A stretch of 64,000 nt of DNA from an uncultured Bacteroidales bacterium (GTDB lineage Bacteria > Bacteroidota > Bacteroidia > Bacteroidales > UBA932): positions 62,001 to 126,000 of the forward strand of contig CAKVAS010000006.1 in assembly GCA_934725015.1 (NCBI GenBank), given 5' to 3'. Below, piece by piece: positions 14,690-23,206 of this stretch. Below the pieces are notes generated by a model. The model was not told the DNA's origin. It was given only the letters and a program-made list of their open reading frames with translations, and searched no databases. Position 1 is the stretch's first letter, and every line of letters starts with the position of its first letter. The translations under genes and the position numbers were made by a program.

Positions 14690-16588
14690 TTACTGCTCCT
14701 CCGGAGCGTCAGGATTGTTGTCAGGTCCCGGCTGTCCGCCGAACGGTCCCTGAGGACCTGCCTGAGGTCCCTGCTGCTGTGCACCCTTGGCCATTTCCTC
14801 GGATGCCGCGTGCCAAGCCTGCTCAAGCTCTGAGTTGTACCTGTCGATGTCGGCGATGTTCTGTGCCTTGACCGCTTCCTTGAGGGAATTCAGAGCGCTC
14901 TCGATTGCGGACTTGTGATTTGCCGGAATCTTGTCGCCGAGTTCCTTGAGGTTCTTCTCGGTCTGGAAGCACATCGCGTCGGCATTGTTAATCTTGTCAA
15001 TCCTTTCCTTTTCAGCCTTGTCGGCCTCCTCGTTGGCCTTCGCCTCGTCACGCATCCTCTTGACTTCCTCGTCTGACAGACCTGACGAAGCCTCGATTCT
15101 GATCTTCTGCTCCTTGCCGGTGGCATTGTCCTTTGCGCTGACGTTCAGGATACCGTTGGCATCGATGTCGAACGTAACCTCAATCTGAGGCACGCCCCTC
15201 GGAGCCGGCGTAATGCCGTCAAGGACGAAGTTGCCAATGAGCTTGTTGTCCTTTGCGAGAGGACGCTCGCCCTGAAGCACATGGATATCGACTGCCGGCT
15301 GATTGTCCGCCGCCGTCGAGAATATCTGCGACTTGCGGGCCGGAATTGTCGTGTTCGCGTCGATGAGCTTCGTCATCACGCCGCCCATGGTCTCGATGCC
15401 GAGTGAAAGCGGGGTCACGTCGAGGAGGACAACATCCTTCAATGAAGCCTCTCCTGAAAGGATACCGCCCTGAATGGCTGCACCGATAGCGACGACCTCA
15501 TCCGGGTTCACGCTCTTGTTAGGCTCCTTGCCGAAGAACTTCTTCACGATTTCCTGAACTGCAGGGATACGTGTTGAACCGCCGACGAGAAGCACCTCGT
15601 CAATGTCAGAAGCCTGAAGACCTGCATCCGCAAGAGCCTTGCGGCACGGTTCGAGAGTCCTTTCAAACAAGTTGTCGGCAAGCTGCTCGAACTTTGCACG
15701 GGTAAGCGTCTTTACCAGATGCTTAGGAATACCACCTACCGGCATGATGTACGGAAGATTGATTTCCGTCGAAGTCTGGCTTGAAAGCTCAATCTTAGCC
15801 TTCTCGGCAGCTTCCTTAAGTCTCTGGAGAGCCATCGGATCGGCCTTGAGGTCAATCCCGCCGTTCTCCGCCGCGAACTCCTGTGCCAACCAGTCGATGA
15901 TTACCTGATCGAAGTCATCACCGCCGAGGTGCGTGTCACCGTTGGTTGACTTAACCTCGAACATACCGCCTCCGAGGTCGAGGATTGAAATATCGAACGT
16001 ACCGCCGCCAAGGTCGAAGACCGCAATCTTCATGTCCTTGTGCATCTTGTCAAGACCGAACGCAAGCGCGGCGGCAGTCGGCTCGTTCACGATACGCTTG
16101 ACGTCAAGACCCGCAATCTTGCCGGCTTCTTTGGTTGCCTGACGCTGTGAGTCAGAGAAGTATGCCGGAACAGTGATGACAGCCTCAGTAACATCCTGAC
16201 GAAGGTAGTCCTCGGCTATCTTCTTCATCTTCTGAAGAATCATCGCAGAAATCTCCTGCGGAGTGTAGAGACGGCCGTCGATATCGACACGCGGAGTGTT
16301 GTTCTCTCCCCTTACAACCTTGTAAGGCACACGCTCAATCTCCTTGGTGACCTGATCGTAGGTCTCGCCCATGAACCTCTTTATTGAATACACCGTCTTG
16401 TGAGGATTGGTAATGGCCTGACGCTTTGCAGGGTTACCAATTTTTCTCTCACCGCTGTCGGTGAACGCAACGACTGAAGGCGTGGTTCTCTGTCCTTCCT
16501 CGTTTATGATTACGGTAGGCTCGTTGCCTTCCATCACGGCTACGCATGAGTTCGTAGTACCGAGGTCAATACCAATAATTTTTCCCAT
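14690..16588 (-). CDS. dnaK: Chaperone DnaK (Hsp70)
   Basis: A 632-residue Hsp70. The N-terminal ATPase begins MGKIIGIDLGTTNSCVAV, contains the phosphate loops IAVFDLGGGTFDISIL and LVGGSTRIPAVQ, and is followed by the linker KDVVLLDVTPLSLGIE, a substrate-binding domain and a helical lid ending in a Gln/Gly/Pro-rich tail (GPQAGPQGPFGGQPGP) and an acidic end. The start at 16588 follows AGGAGA eight bases upstream; the longer frame lacks this. No grpE or dnaJ is adjacent, as is usual in Bacteroidota. A structured 3' element follows directly. Confidence 0.98.
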   Translation of the reverse strand: MGKIIGIDLGTTNSCVAVMEGNEPTVIINEEGQRTTPSVVAFTDSGERKIGNPAKRQAITNPHKTVYSIKRFMGETYDQVTKEIERVPYKVVRGENNTPRVDIDGRLYTPQEISAMILQKMKKIAEDYLRQDVTEAVITVPAYFSDSQRQATKEAGKIAGLDVKRIVNEPTAAALAFGLDKMHKDMKIAVFDLGGGTFDISILDLGGGMFEVKSTNGDTHLGGDDFDQVIIDWLAQEFAAENGGIDLKADPMALQRLKEAAEKAKIELSSQTSTEINLPYIMPVGGIPKHLVKTLTRAKFEQLADNLFERTLEPCRKALADAGLQASDIDEVLLVGGSTRIPAVQEIVKKFFGKEPNKSVNPDEVVAIGAAIQGGILSGEASLKDVVLLDVTPLSLGIETMGGVMTKLIDANTTIPARKSQIFSTAADNQPAVDIHVLQGERPLAKDNKLIGNFVLDGITPAPRGVPQIEVTFDIDANGILNVSAKDNATGKEQKIRIEASSGLSDEEVKRMRDEAKANEEADKAEKERIDKINNADAMCFQTEKNLKELGDKIPANHKSAIESALNSLKEAVKAQNIADIDRYNSELEQAWHAASEEMAKGAQQQGPQAGPQGPFGGQPGPDNNPDAPEEQ

Positions 16589-16612
16589 AATATTTTCTCC
16601 TATTTTTATTAT

Positions 16613-16620
16613 CAAACTTA
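16613..16620 (-). promoter_or_regulatory. dnaK -7 promoter box TAAGTTTG
   Basis: On the minus strand TAAGTTTG matches TAnnTTTG and would start transcription about 18 bases before the dnaK ATG. No -33 TTTG is seen at the usual distance. Confidence 0.45.
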
Positions 16621-16710
16621 AATCTTCATCGTCCGTCCGACTCATGCCTTTCGGACGACGCAGGAGGAATAAACGAAACTTGTGCCACCGCACCGCAGCC
16701 CGATTTGTCG

Positions 16711-16723
16711 TGACATTTTGTCA
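16711..16723. promoter_or_regulatory. Palindrome TGACA-TTT-TGTCA in the dnaK divergent region
   Basis: A perfect five-base inverted repeat with a three-base centre, 123 bases upstream of dnaK. A related TGACAATTTGT lies at 16753-16763. It might be an operator for dnaK or for the divergent pseudouridine synthase; it is not the CIRCE sequence. Confidence 0.35.
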
Positions 16724-16762
16724 GTTTTACGGAATATGTTCGCAATATTTAATGACAATTTG

Positions 16763-16770
16763 TAATTTTG
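16763..16770 (+). promoter_or_regulatory. -7 promoter box TAATTTTG upstream of the pseudouridine synthase
   Basis: Matches TAnnTTTG, 131 bases upstream of the likely start; no clear -33 box. Confidence 0.35.
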
Positions 16771-16900
16771 CCGTCCGTCAGGACATGACAGAAGCCGGGA
16801 ACATATCCCGAATCCGGAAAATCGCCGGCGGAGGAAAACGGAAATTTCGGAGATATGCTGGGCGATGAAATGGAATACAAAGGAACAAAAAGTTATATAT

Positions 16901-17671
16901 ATGATTTACAGAGAATTGAGCGAGGCCGAATACGAAGACCTGAAATCGAGGATACTATATGAGGACAACCACATCATGATTGTCAACAAGAAATGCGGGG
17001 AAATCGTGCAGGGCGACAAGACCGGCGACGAGCCGATAAGCGAGGCCTACAAGGCGTTCATCGCGCGGAGGGACGCGAAGCCGGGACAGGTTTTCGTCGG
17101 CGTCCCGCACCGTCTCGACAGGCCGGTCAGCGGGATTGTCATTCTCGCGAAGACATCCAAGGCGCTCGAAAGGCTGGCCGCGATGTTCCGGGACGGCAGC
17201 ATCCACAAGACCTACTGGGCACTCTCGTGCGCGGAACCGCATCCGACAGAGGGAGAACTCACTGACTGGATGGTCCGCAACGAGAAACAGAACAAGTCAT
17301 ATATATGCAAGGTGCAGGGACATGACAGCATCTACCACGTAACAGACGAGGGCTCCAAGCCTGATTTCGGAAAAGCTCTGCGGCCGGACGCCAAGCTGGC
17401 ACGCCTGCGCTATCGTCTGGCCGGGCACTCTCAAAGATATTTTCTCATTGAAGTACAGCTGCTCACAGGCCGCCACCACCAGATACGCTGCCAGCTCGCG
17501 AACATCGGCTGCGTCATCAAGGGCGACCTCAAGTACGGCGCCCCACGCTCCAATGCCGACGGGGGCATCTGCCTCCACTCTCGCAGCGTAAGGTTCATCC
17601 ACCCGGTAAAGAAAACGGAGGTGGTAGTAACCGCCCCCGTTCCGAACTCCTGGCCCCCGGTCGAAATTTAA
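16901..17671 (+). CDS. RluA-family pseudouridine synthase
   Basis: About 256 residues. It converts specific uridines in rRNA or tRNA to pseudouridine. The catalytic motif is VPHRLDRPVSGIVILAKT, with the catalytic aspartate in HRLDR; the C-terminal motif TGRHHQIRCQLANIGCVIKGDLKYG is typical of the RluA/RsuA superfamily. It has no S4 domain, so it belongs to the short RluA-type branch, and its exact target base cannot be read from sequence. The start at MIYRELSEAEYE is preferred; an in-frame ATG 36 bases upstream is possible. Confidence 0.9.
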   Translation: MIYRELSEAEYEDLKSRILYEDNHIMIVNKKCGEIVQGDKTGDEPISEAYKAFIARRDAKPGQVFVGVPHRLDRPVSGIVILAKTSKALERLAAMFRDGSIHKTYWALSCAEPHPTEGELTDWMVRNEKQNKSYICKVQGHDSIYHVTDEGSKPDFGKALRPDAKLARLRYRLAGHSQRYFLIEVQLLTGRHHQIRCQLANIGCVIKGDLKYGAPRSNADGGICLHSRSVRFIHPVKKTEVVVTAPVPNSWPPVEI

Positions 17672-17682
17672 GGATGGGTGTA

Positions 17683-18915
17683 TTACCTGGTTCTGCCGGT
17701 GTAGGCCTCAATTGCCGAGTTGTCAATCTGCGACTTGAAAAAGTCCTGCTGCGCCTTCCAGAGAAGCGGATTCCAGTCCTTCGGACCACCGGAAATCTGC
17801 ACGACCCAAAGCCTCAGCTGCTTCTTGTGCCAATTCACCGAGCAGCCCGTTCCCCATGCGCCGCCGTGGCCGAACCACGCATCCTCACCGTCCTTTACCG
17901 GCGCCGTAAGTCCAAGCGAGTAGCCTTCCATACCTTCCGGACGGGTGCTCACGGCAAGAATTGACTTTACGGTTTCCTCCTTGAGAATACGGACGCCATT
18001 GTCCCCGGCTCCAAGGTTCATGAGCATTTTGTAGAATTTCAGCTGATCGTCAACCGTCGTCCAGAGGCCCGCTCCGGCAGAGGCGAAGACATGAGAGTCG
18101 TTGTAGGGGCGCTGCTGCCACGAATTCTCCACAAGACGCTTTGCCGGAGCGTCCTTATAGACTTCGTACATCTCTATCTGAGTCTTGAGCTGCTTGTCCG
18201 TCGGCCAGAACCACGTCGATTTCATCCCGAGCGGGTCGAGCACAGTCTGCTTCAGATACTGTTCCCACTTCATTCCGGTCACGACCTCAACCACGGCTGC
18301 GGCGATGTCAATGCCGGTGTTGGAATAGAGAACCTTTGTTCCAGGCTCAAACATTATAGGGCTTGCCGCGGCCACCGACGCAATCTGCCTGAGCGGGCCG
18401 CCGCCGGACCAGCCTCCGCCTCGGACGTCACGACGCTTCGCGCTGCACTCGAACGGGAAACCGCCGGTATGATTGAGAACCATCCTGATTGTCAGGACAT
18501 TATGCGCCTTCTTCAGGACTATGGTGCTGTCATTCTGCGTCTCCTTTATCCAAAGTTCGGCAAACTCCGGCAGATATTTCGACACCGGGTCGTCAAGGCT
18601 GACCTTTCCCTCCTCGATGAGCTTCGCCACTGTCACTCCGCAGAAACCCTTAGTCTGCGAGCACTGCATGAACACGTTGTCGGTACGGATGGGTCTCTTT
18701 GCCTCGACGTCCGCATAGCCGAGGCAGCAGGTTTCCTGAACGCCGTCGCTGTAGAGCACGCTGATTGCTCCGGGAAGGATGCCCTTGTCCACCACCTGCT
18801 GGAGGGCTTCACGAACATAGTTCGTGCCTGAATCCTTGACCTTCTCGCGTGCAGAGACGCTTGAGAGAGGGAGGAAAACTGAAATAAGGAAAATAAAGAA
18901 TGCCTTTTTCATCAT
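17683..18915 (-). CDS. Secreted serine hydrolase (class C beta-lactamase fold)
   Basis: A 410-residue protein with a signal peptide (MMKKAFFIFLISVFLPLSSVSA). The fold is that of class C beta-lactamases, D-alanyl-D-alanine carboxypeptidases and esterases: nucleophile motif SQTK (SxxK) in MQCSQTKGFCG, the YSN motif (YSNTGIDIAAAVVE) and HGG near the C-terminus (FGHGGAWGTG). These families act on penicillins, cell-wall peptides or esters, and the substrate cannot be chosen from sequence. It lies convergent with the pseudouridine synthase (11 bases apart) and downstream of tdk on the same strand with a 58-base gap. Confidence 0.88.
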   Translation of the reverse strand: MMKKAFFIFLISVFLPLSSVSAREKVKDSGTNYVREALQQVVDKGILPGAISVLYSDGVQETCCLGYADVEAKRPIRTDNVFMQCSQTKGFCGVTVAKLIEEGKVSLDDPVSKYLPEFAELWIKETQNDSTIVLKKAHNVLTIRMVLNHTGGFPFECSAKRRDVRGGGWSGGGPLRQIASVAAASPIMFEPGTKVLYSNTGIDIAAAVVEVVTGMKWEQYLKQTVLDPLGMKSTWFWPTDKQLKTQIEMYEVYKDAPAKRLVENSWQQRPYNDSHVFASAGAGLWTTVDDQLKFYKMLMNLGAGDNGVRILKEETVKSILAVSTRPEGMEGYSLGLTAPVKDGEDAWFGHGGAWGTGCSVNWHKKQLRLWVVQISGGPKDWNPLLWKAQQDFFKSQIDNSAIEAYTGRTR

Positions 18916-18973
18916 AATTATGTGATTATTTATAACTAACTATCCTATAACGGTTTACCCTAAAGTCAACATT

Positions 18974-19543
18974 CTACTCCGCCGAAACGGCCTTGTTGTA
19001 GCAGTGACGGCACAGAGGCTCGTAGATGTCCTTCTCGCCGAGTTCCACCAGACTGCTGCTCTTTGACAGGCGATGCGAGAACTGGGCAGGGCTGCCGCAC
19101 TTCACGCAGATGGCGTGCACTTTCTGGACATCCTCGGCCACGGCCATCAGCGCCGGCATCGGGCCGAAAGGATGACCGAGAAAGTCCGTGTCAAGGCCGG
19201 CTATGATTACACGGATGCCCGAATCCGCAAGCTTCTGGGCGACGCCGACGAGGGAAGGGTCAAAAAACTGCGCCTCATCCACGCCGACCACATCCGCGCC
19301 CTTTGCCAGTTCAAGCATCTTTTCCGGAGAATCTACCGGGAACGAGCGTATGTGCTTGCTGTCATGGGAGACGACGTCCTCCTCCGAATAGCGGACATCT
19401 ATGCATGGCTTGAACATGGCGATTTTCTGGTTCGCGAACTGGGCACGTCTGATTCTTCTTATGAGTTCCTCAGTCTTGCCCGAGAACATCGAGCCGCAGA
19501 TGACCTCGATTGAACCTGCGGTTTTAGCTTTTTCAAGAAACAT
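18974..19543 (-). CDS. tdk: Thymidine kinase (type II)
   Basis: About 189 residues. It phosphorylates thymidine to dTMP in the salvage pathway. The P-loop is GSMFSGKTEE, the Walker B-like segment is VVGVDEAQFFD, and the lasso-domain zinc ligands are CVKCG and CRHC. The start at 19543 (MFLEKAKTAGSIEV) is preferred to the longer frame because it matches the usual N-terminal length and because a -7 promoter box at 19592-19599 would overlap the longer version. Confidence 0.95.
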   Translation of the reverse strand: MFLEKAKTAGSIEVICGSMFSGKTEELIRRIRRAQFANQKIAMFKPCIDVRYSEEDVVSHDSKHIRSFPVDSPEKMLELAKGADVVGVDEAQFFDPSLVGVAQKLADSGIRVIIAGLDTDFLGHPFGPMPALMAVAEDVQKVHAICVKCGSPAQFSHRLSKSSSLVELGEKDIYEPLCRHCYNKAVSAE

Positions 19544-19570
19544 TTCCGTGATTATTTGATGTATTTTATC

Positions 19571-19599
19571 TAATTTTGCGGTTTGCAGTTGCAAATATA
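19571..19599. promoter_or_regulatory. Divergent -7 promoter boxes for tdk and the 245-codon frame
   Basis: TAATTTTG at 19571-19578 points right and TATATTTG (minus strand, 19592-19599) points left, so the two divergent genes seem to be read from overlapping promoters 13 bases apart. Confidence 0.5.
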
Positions 19600-19648
19600 G
19601 AAATTTGAGAGGAATAAATTGCCTCGGTTTGAGGATTATTTTTTGAAT

Positions 19649-20356
19649 ATGGAAAACAATCAGACGCAGTTTTTGACCGACATTCTGACGCGGATACAGT
19701 CACTGAAAGAACAGTTGGAGAAGTTGGAGTCAACGGTCTCAATGTACCTCGGCAGCGCGGAATCCGGTGATGTCCGGGGGAATGACGTCCTCGACGAGGA
19801 CCTGCCGGAAGCAATCGGTGAGGTTCCTGTGCCGGACGGGGGCAGGACTCTGCCTGAAGAGACGCCGGTGCCGGAGGACGAGGAAGACCTGCCTGAAGCT
19901 GCTGTTCCGGAAGCGGCGACAGTCCACGAGGAGAAGACAGTCCACGAGGAGAAGGCCCCGGCCATCAGCCTTTCGGGCGCTTCCGAAGATGAGGATCTGC
20001 CGGTGTTCGGGATTGAGGTTGATGACGAGATTGACGTGGTTCCCATCGGGGAAGCGCACGCGGCGGCCGGAGCCGTCATGGACAAGATGGCCGAGAGGGA
20101 AAGCTGGAGAACTGACATTCCCGGCTCAAGCGTGAGCGACATCCGCAGCGCGATTTCCCTGAACGACCGCATACTCTTCATAAACACTCTCTTCCATGAG
20201 GACCCGATTGATTTCAAGGACACTCTCTCGGCGCTTAACGCTCTGCCGTCCTTCGACGAGGGTGTGAAGTTCGTCAGAGAGCGGCATCCGGAGTGGAACA
20301 CGGAGTCGGATGTCGTCTATAGGTTCATGATGGCGGTGAGACGCAAGCTGAAATAG
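19649..20356 (+). CDS. Conserved Bacteroidota hypothetical protein
   Basis: A 235-residue soluble protein with three parts: a short coiled-coil start (LTRIQSLKEQLEKLESTVSM), a long acidic Pro/Glu-rich linker (about residues 40-130, with a repeated TVHEEK), and a conserved C-terminal domain (SDIRSAISLNDRILFINTLFHEDPIDFKDTLSALNAL ... FVRERHPEWN). Such proteins are found near rsmI and tdk in many Bacteroidota; I know no function for them. The ATG at 19649 is preferred to an upstream TTG. It lies 59 bases upstream of rsmI and probably forms an operon with it. Confidence 0.75.
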   Translation: MENNQTQFLTDILTRIQSLKEQLEKLESTVSMYLGSAESGDVRGNDVLDEDLPEAIGEVPVPDGGRTLPEETPVPEDEEDLPEAAVPEAATVHEEKTVHEEKAPAISLSGASEDEDLPVFGIEVDDEIDVVPIGEAHAAAGAVMDKMAERESWRTDIPGSSVSDIRSAISLNDRILFINTLFHEDPIDFKDTLSALNALPSFDEGVKFVRERHPEWNTESDVVYRFMMAVRRKLK

Positions 20357-20415
20357 CGGTATGCTGCGGTCCCAAATCGGAAACGCCGCGAATACTGTAA
20401 CGGAAAACAAAGAAG

Positions 20416-21132
20416 ATGGCAGGAATATTATATATAGTCCCGACACCGGTCGGCAACCTTGAGGACATGACCTTCCGCGCCGTCCGCGTGCTGAAGGAGG
20501 CGGATCTGATTCTCGCGGAAGACACGCGGACAAGTTCCGTGCTGCTCAGGCACTACGACATCTGCGGAAGGCTTGAGTCCCACCACAAGTTCAACGAGCA
20601 CAAGACGGCCGCCGTCATAAAGGACAGGATTCTCGCAGGGCTGAACGTCGCGCTCATCAGCGACGCCGGCACTCCGGGGATTTCCGACCCGGGGTTCCTG
20701 CTCGTCAGAACCTGCGTCGAGGAGGGCATCGAGGTTCAGACGCTTCCGGGAGCGACCGCCTTCGTACCGGCACTCGTCAGTTCGGGATTTCCCTGCGACC
20801 GCTTCTGCTTCGAGGGCTTCCTTCCGGTCAAGAAGGGCCGTCAGACCAGAATGAAGGAGCTTGCGGAAGAAACGCACACGATGATTTTCTACGAGTCCCC
20901 CTACCGTCTCGTCAAGACCCTTGAACAGTTCGCGGAGTATTTTGGCTCCGACCGTCTCTGCTCCGTGGCAAGGGAAATATCCAAGATTCACGAGGAACAC
21001 CGGCGCGGCACGCTCGCTGAAGTCGCCGCCTGGTACCGGGAGCACGAGCCCAAGGGAGAAATCGTCGTCATCGTGGCCGGAAAGGAGCAGTCCCGCAAGT
21101 CATCAAAAGACCAGGACAGCGAACATCAATAG
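20416..21132 (+). CDS. rsmI: 16S rRNA 2'-O-ribose C1402 methyltransferase RsmI
   Basis: A 238-residue SAM-dependent tetrapyrrole-methylase-fold protein that methylates the ribose of C1402 in the decoding centre of 16S rRNA. Diagnostic motifs are LYIVPTPVGNLEDMTFRAVR, ILAEDTRTSSVLLRHY, ALISDAGTPGISDPG and PGATAFVPALVSSGFP. Length is short but normal for Bacteroidota, ending without the extended C-terminal domain. Confidence 0.95.
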   Translation: MAGILYIVPTPVGNLEDMTFRAVRVLKEADLILAEDTRTSSVLLRHYDICGRLESHHKFNEHKTAAVIKDRILAGLNVALISDAGTPGISDPGFLLVRTCVEEGIEVQTLPGATAFVPALVSSGFPCDRFCFEGFLPVKKGRQTRMKELAEETHTMIFYESPYRLVKTLEQFAEYFGSDRLCSVAREISKIHEEHRRGTLAEVAAWYREHEPKGEIVVIVAGKEQSRKSSKDQDSEHQ

Positions 21133-21141
21133 AATCCGGCA

Positions 21142-21411
21142 TCATCTGGAATAGTGGTATCTCATGGCAAGGATATAGACGACAAGCTTATCTTCCATCA
21201 CCTTATAAATGATTCTATGTTCAGAATTTATTCTTCGGGACCAAAAGCCGGAAAGCGCGAACCTGAGTTGTTCCGGCTTACCAATACCAGTGTAAGGGTG
21301 TTTTTGAATGTCTTCCAACAAAGCCGAAATACGCTTCATCACTGCCTTATTTCCGGATTCCTTCCAATACTCAATATCCGCCTTTGCTTGCTCCAGAAAT
21401 ACTATTTCCAT
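21142..21411 (-). CDS. yoeB: YoeB-type mRNA interferase toxin
   Basis: An 89-residue RelE-superfamily toxin of the Txe/YoeB family, which cuts mRNA in the ribosomal A site. Typical features are the N-terminal FLEQAKADIEYW, the core KISALLEDIQKHPYTGIGKPEQLR-like segment and the C-terminal RRINSEHRIIYKV ... AMRYHYSR with the His-Tyr end used in catalysis. The gene overlaps the yefM antitoxin gene by ten bases, the usual arrangement. Confidence 0.93.
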   Translation of the reverse strand: MEIVFLEQAKADIEYWKESGNKAVMKRISALLEDIQKHPYTGIGKPEQLRFALSGFWSRRINSEHRIIYKVMEDKLVVYILAMRYHYSR

Positions 21412-21662
21412 AATTCATCAATCTTTATCGGCGTACCCTTGCCCTCAGCAATCTCACGTTCTCCATCACGCATAATCCTCATCATTTCCGGAGAACGCAT
21501 GATGTATTCCGTTTCCTTGATGGCATTATATTCGTCCAAACAGATGACAACAACACTCTCATTTCCGCTTCTGTGAACAAGAAGAGGTTCACTGTCATTG
21601 ATGACAGAATCAAGGTAAGACTTGAGATTGCGGCGTAGTTCTGAATAATTTGCTGTTTTCAT
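21402..21662 (-). CDS. yefM: YefM antitoxin (Phd/YefM family)
   Basis: An 86-residue antitoxin and repressor. The N-terminal DNA-binding fold begins MKTANYSELRRNLKSYLDSV; the C-terminal tail (EGKGTPIKIDELWK) is the toxin-wrapping part. The ATG at 21662 gives the family start; the longer frame would run through the promoter. Together with YoeB it should repress its own promoter, which shows a paired GTAC motif between its two boxes. Confidence 0.93.
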   Translation of the reverse strand: MKTANYSELRRNLKSYLDSVINDSEPLLVHRSGNESVVVICLDEYNAIKETEYIMRSPEMMRIMRDGEREIAEGKGTPIKIDELWK

Positions 21663-21683
21663 AGTACATTCATTTAAGCACCG

Positions 21684-21715
21684 CAAATTTAGGTACTTAT
21701 TTTTGTACTCACAAA
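21684..21715 (-). promoter_or_regulatory. yefM-yoeB promoter with operator-like GTAC pair
   Basis: Reading leftwards, TTTG (21712-21715), a 20-base spacer and TAAATTTG (21684-21691) fully match the phylum promoter. GTAC occurs at 21693-21696 and 21705-21708 inside the spacer, well placed for autorepression by YefM-YoeB. Confidence 0.75.
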
Positions 21716-21744
21716 TAATTTTCACATCTGCTTTTTCCATAATC

Positions 21745-22926
21745 TTACTTAAAGGCAAAGTCGCTGATGTTCTTGATGCCGGTCATGCCGTAGTAGGACT
21801 CGACTATGTCTCCGCACAGGAGCACCTGTCGGCCGAGAATCTGAGGGTTATCGACGAGATTAAGGTCGTCACGGGCATCGCCGTCGGGCAGCTGCACGGA
21901 CAGGCAGTTTTCGCGTGAGGTCACGGACGAGCGCGGCCCGAGAAGTATGTTGCTCCGCGACTTGAACGGGGGTGTGAAGCTTGCCTTCGCCGAACTGAGG
22001 TCCCCGCCCACTATGTAGCCGCCGACCCAGACCTCGGTCTCTCCGATGCATTCCCGCGCCATTGAGATGGTCATCGCGTCTTCCTCCGAGCCTCCCGCTC
22101 CGGAAGAGCTGCCACCGCCGGACGAAGAATCCCCGGAAGAGCCCCCGGAGCTGCCGCCTCCGATCACATAAGTTCCTGAAATCCAGTTCTTCGCCGTATC
22201 GACGGCAATTCTGATTCCGTCCGACGCGGCCTGTCCGGCAGAGGACGCGGAACCCGAGACCTTGACCGACAGTTTCAGCACGTCCCCGGCCGAGAGCCGG
22301 CGCGTGACCAGGGTCTTGCCTCCGCCGTCATCAAGCATCAGCAGGCTGACCTTTCCGGGCCGGAAATAGGCAATCCGCTTCTCCGTGTATGAATAGGGCA
22401 GCCGTCCGTCATCGGACTTCACGAAAAGACTCGACTTGGGATACTGAGTCAGAAAACCCGAAGCGATGCTGAGACAGATGCCGCAGTTCATCAGCGTGCA
22501 GTTGAGCTTCACGCCTATCACCTTGCCGGAAGGAACCACCACGCACTGCTCGTCCCCGTATTGCGGAGAGGAGAACGCGGGAGCCTTGAAATCGGAAGAC
22601 AAGGCCCTGACCGTATAGCTGCCGGCGGGCAGGTCGAACTGTTCAGGGGAATCCCCGTAAAGACCGCTGTAAATCACATTGTCACGGGAATCCTTCAGCT
22701 CAAGGATAAAGCTGTTGGTGTCGATGTTCTCCGCCACCGCCCTGGTCTCCACGACCGCCTCCCTGTCAAAGCCCAGCCGCAGGCCTGACGTCCCGGCGGT
22801 TCCGGGATTTCCACCCGTCTCCTCACCCGGCACAGAAAACAGCGAGCAGGAATAAGACAGCAAAGAGCCCAGAAGGCAAGAGGCAAGGAGCGAAAATCCG
22901 CAGGCAGTCCGATTGTAACTTTCCAT
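21745..22926 (-). CDS. Putative DUF4493 / DUF6359 lipoprotein
   Basis: A 393-residue exported protein. It starts at MESYNRTACGF; a hydrophobic signal leads to a cysteine (LLSYSC) that could be lipidated. The N-terminal domain (RLGFDREAVVETRAVAENIDTNSFILELKDS... then YTVRALSSDF) has the look of DUF4493 surface lipoproteins. A Gly/Ser-rich linker (GGGSSGGSSGDSSSGGG) separates it from a C-terminal domain (ISMARECIGETEVWVGGYIVGGDLSSA) like DUF6359. The ligand is unknown. The A-rich hairpin in its upstream region is also found upstream of the fimbrial operon. Confidence 0.75.
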   Translation of the reverse strand: MESYNRTACGFSLLASCLLGSLLSYSCSLFSVPGEETGGNPGTAGTSGLRLGFDREAVVETRAVAENIDTNSFILELKDSRDNVIYSGLYGDSPEQFDLPAGSYTVRALSSDFKAPAFSSPQYGDEQCVVVPSGKVIGVKLNCTLMNCGICLSIASGFLTQYPKSSLFVKSDDGRLPYSYTEKRIAYFRPGKVSLLMLDDGGGKTLVTRRLSAGDVLKLSVKVSGSASSAGQAASDGIRIAVDTAKNWISGTYVIGGGSSGGSSGDSSSGGGSSSGAGGSEEDAMTISMARECIGETEVWVGGYIVGGDLSSAKASFTPPFKSRSNILLGPRSSVTSRENCLSVQLPDGDARDDLNLVDNPQILGRQVLLCGDIVESYYGMTGIKNISDFAFK

Positions 22927-23017
22927 ATATGCACAGTTTAGAAAAAATTTCTCTTTCACCCGCGCCCCCACGACAGAAAAAATGAACACGAGGTGGCACC
23001 CGAAGAAAGAAGTGCCG

Positions 23018-23025
23018 CAAATATA
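23018..23025 (-). promoter_or_regulatory. -7 promoter box TATATTTG for the DUF4493 lipoprotein
   Basis: Minus-strand TATATTTG matches TAnnTTTG and would give a leader of about 85 bases. No -33 TTTG at the normal distance. Confidence 0.45.
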
Positions 23026-23047
23026 TGTCAAGCAACGATGCACGACC

Positions 23048-23082
23048 CTCAAAAAAAGAAAAACTTTCGTTTCTTTTTTGAG
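23048..23082. repeat. A-rich hairpin element upstream of the lipoprotein gene
   Basis: CTCAAAAAAAGAAA and TTTCTTTTTTGAG form a near-perfect stem around AACTTTCG. A very similar hairpin lies at 33756-33787 upstream of the fimbrial operon, and related A-rich segments precede the island boundary repeats. It may be a terminator for uvrD-side transcription or a regulatory element. Confidence 0.5.
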
Positions 23083-23206
23083 AGAATCTTAAAATAAAAT
23101 TATAAATCGGTCTCCCACATAGGCAGGAAGCCAATTTTTCAAGTCCAAAATTTTTGATTTTCCGAGGCAGGCATTTCGTCAGGAAAGAACGAAACACCCG
23201 AAAAGC

